From: Tannerella sp. oral taxon 808
Lineage (GTDB): Bacteria > Bacteroidota > Bacteroidia > Bacteroidales > Tannerellaceae
DNA length: 5,695 nucleotides
Assembly: GCA_002890585.1 (NCBI GenBank)
Contig: MIQB01000115.1
Coordinates: forward strand, 1 to 5,695
Reading direction: 5' to 3'
Positions 5,429 through 5,695 of the stretch are shown here, in pieces (position 1 is the first letter of the stretch; every line of letters begins with the position of its first letter). Below the pieces are notes generated by a model. That model was not told the DNA's origin, did not search any database, and saw nothing but the letters and a program-made list of their open reading frames with translations. The translations under genes and the position numbers were made by a program.

Positions 5429-5695
5429 CAGGGCTGACGCATAATCGCTTTTTGAGGTCAGGGATTCCGTTTAGCTTCGTCCCATCAAACTATACATGAC
5501 AATAATGGAACTGCCCAGTCTTATCCGGAGTCTCACCTTGATTGATGACCGCCGTAACAACAAGAACAAACGTTATCCCTTGCCCATCTTACTTCTGATC
5601 GCATTCTGTGCCAGTATCTCTAAACATGACTCTTGGTACACCATGCAAGATTATGCACTGGCACACGAAGCCAGTATTCGTGAGCTCTACAAACA
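5429..5695 (+). mobile_element. Left end of an ISAs1-family insertion sequence (partial, runs off right edge)
   Basis: The end is placed at CAGGGCTGACGCATAA, because ISAs1-family termini are recalled as beginning CAGGG and because the transposase start lies about 67 bp inside, a normal leader length. A second CAGGG at 5458 is an alternative. The other end and any target duplication are outside the window, so the boundary is inferred. Confidence 0.6.
5496..5695 (+). CDS. ISAs1-family transposase, N-terminal fragment
   Basis: An open frame of 66 codons runs off the right edge. It begins MTIMELPSLIRSLTLIDDRR and continues NKRYPLPILLLIAFCASIS and HDSWYTMQDYALAH. This is the N-terminal domain associated with ISAs1/H-repeat transposases: an IxDxR block, a basic stretch, YPLPILLLIAFCA in place of the usual hydrophobic helix, and a DSW block. 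The catalytic DDE residues would lie beyond the window. ATG at 5505 is an alternative start. It is transcribed away from the truncated exporter, on the opposite strand. The full element is expected to encode a protein of roughly 370 residues. Confidence 0.85.
   Translation, partial: MTIMELPSLIRSLTLIDDRRNNKNKRYPLPILLLIAFCASISKHDSWYTMQDYALAHEASIRELYK

Overview
The window looks like accessory DNA from a Bacteroidales bacterium. It carries a DUF4099/DUF3945-type protein and a DarB-like N6-methylase/helicase protein with the NIPF motif, both typical of Bacteroidales conjugative elements. It also has a C39-type peptide exporter of the kind common in Bacteroides, Porphyromonas and relatives, and the end of an ISAs1-family insertion sequence. 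Gene starts lack clear Shine-Dalgarno pairing and are preceded by A/T-rich leaders, as is usual in this phylum. The species cannot be fixed from the sequence alone.

Layout from left to right. Positions 1-2243 (minus strand) hold the first part of a very large methylase/helicase-type protein. Its reading frame is broken once, near 918-950, and it runs off the left edge before any helicase domain. Positions 2244-2613 are intergenic and hold the most striking object here: seven evenly spaced 26-bp inverted-repeat units on an exact 42-bp period (2271-2548). Positions 2614-3681 (minus) encode an intact DUF4099/DUF3945 protein. Positions 3682-3813 are a short regulatory gap with an inverted repeat, an intrinsic-terminator-like hairpin and a G-rich tract. 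Positions 3814-5428 (minus) hold a two-gene exporter operon: an ABC transporter that has lost its 5' part, followed 8 nt later by a very short HlyD-like adaptor. From about 5429 to the right edge is the left end of an ISAs1-family element, with its transposase reading rightward, away from the transporter remnant.

How it fits together. The left half resembles the DNA-processing module of an integrative conjugative element, and the palindrome array may be a protein-binding locus of that element (partition, replication or regulation). The right half is a peptide (bacteriocin-like) exporter that appears to have been inactivated by IS insertion. The frameshifted methylase gene and the truncated exporter together suggest a decaying or rearranging element, although a sequencing error at the frameshift cannot be excluded from here.
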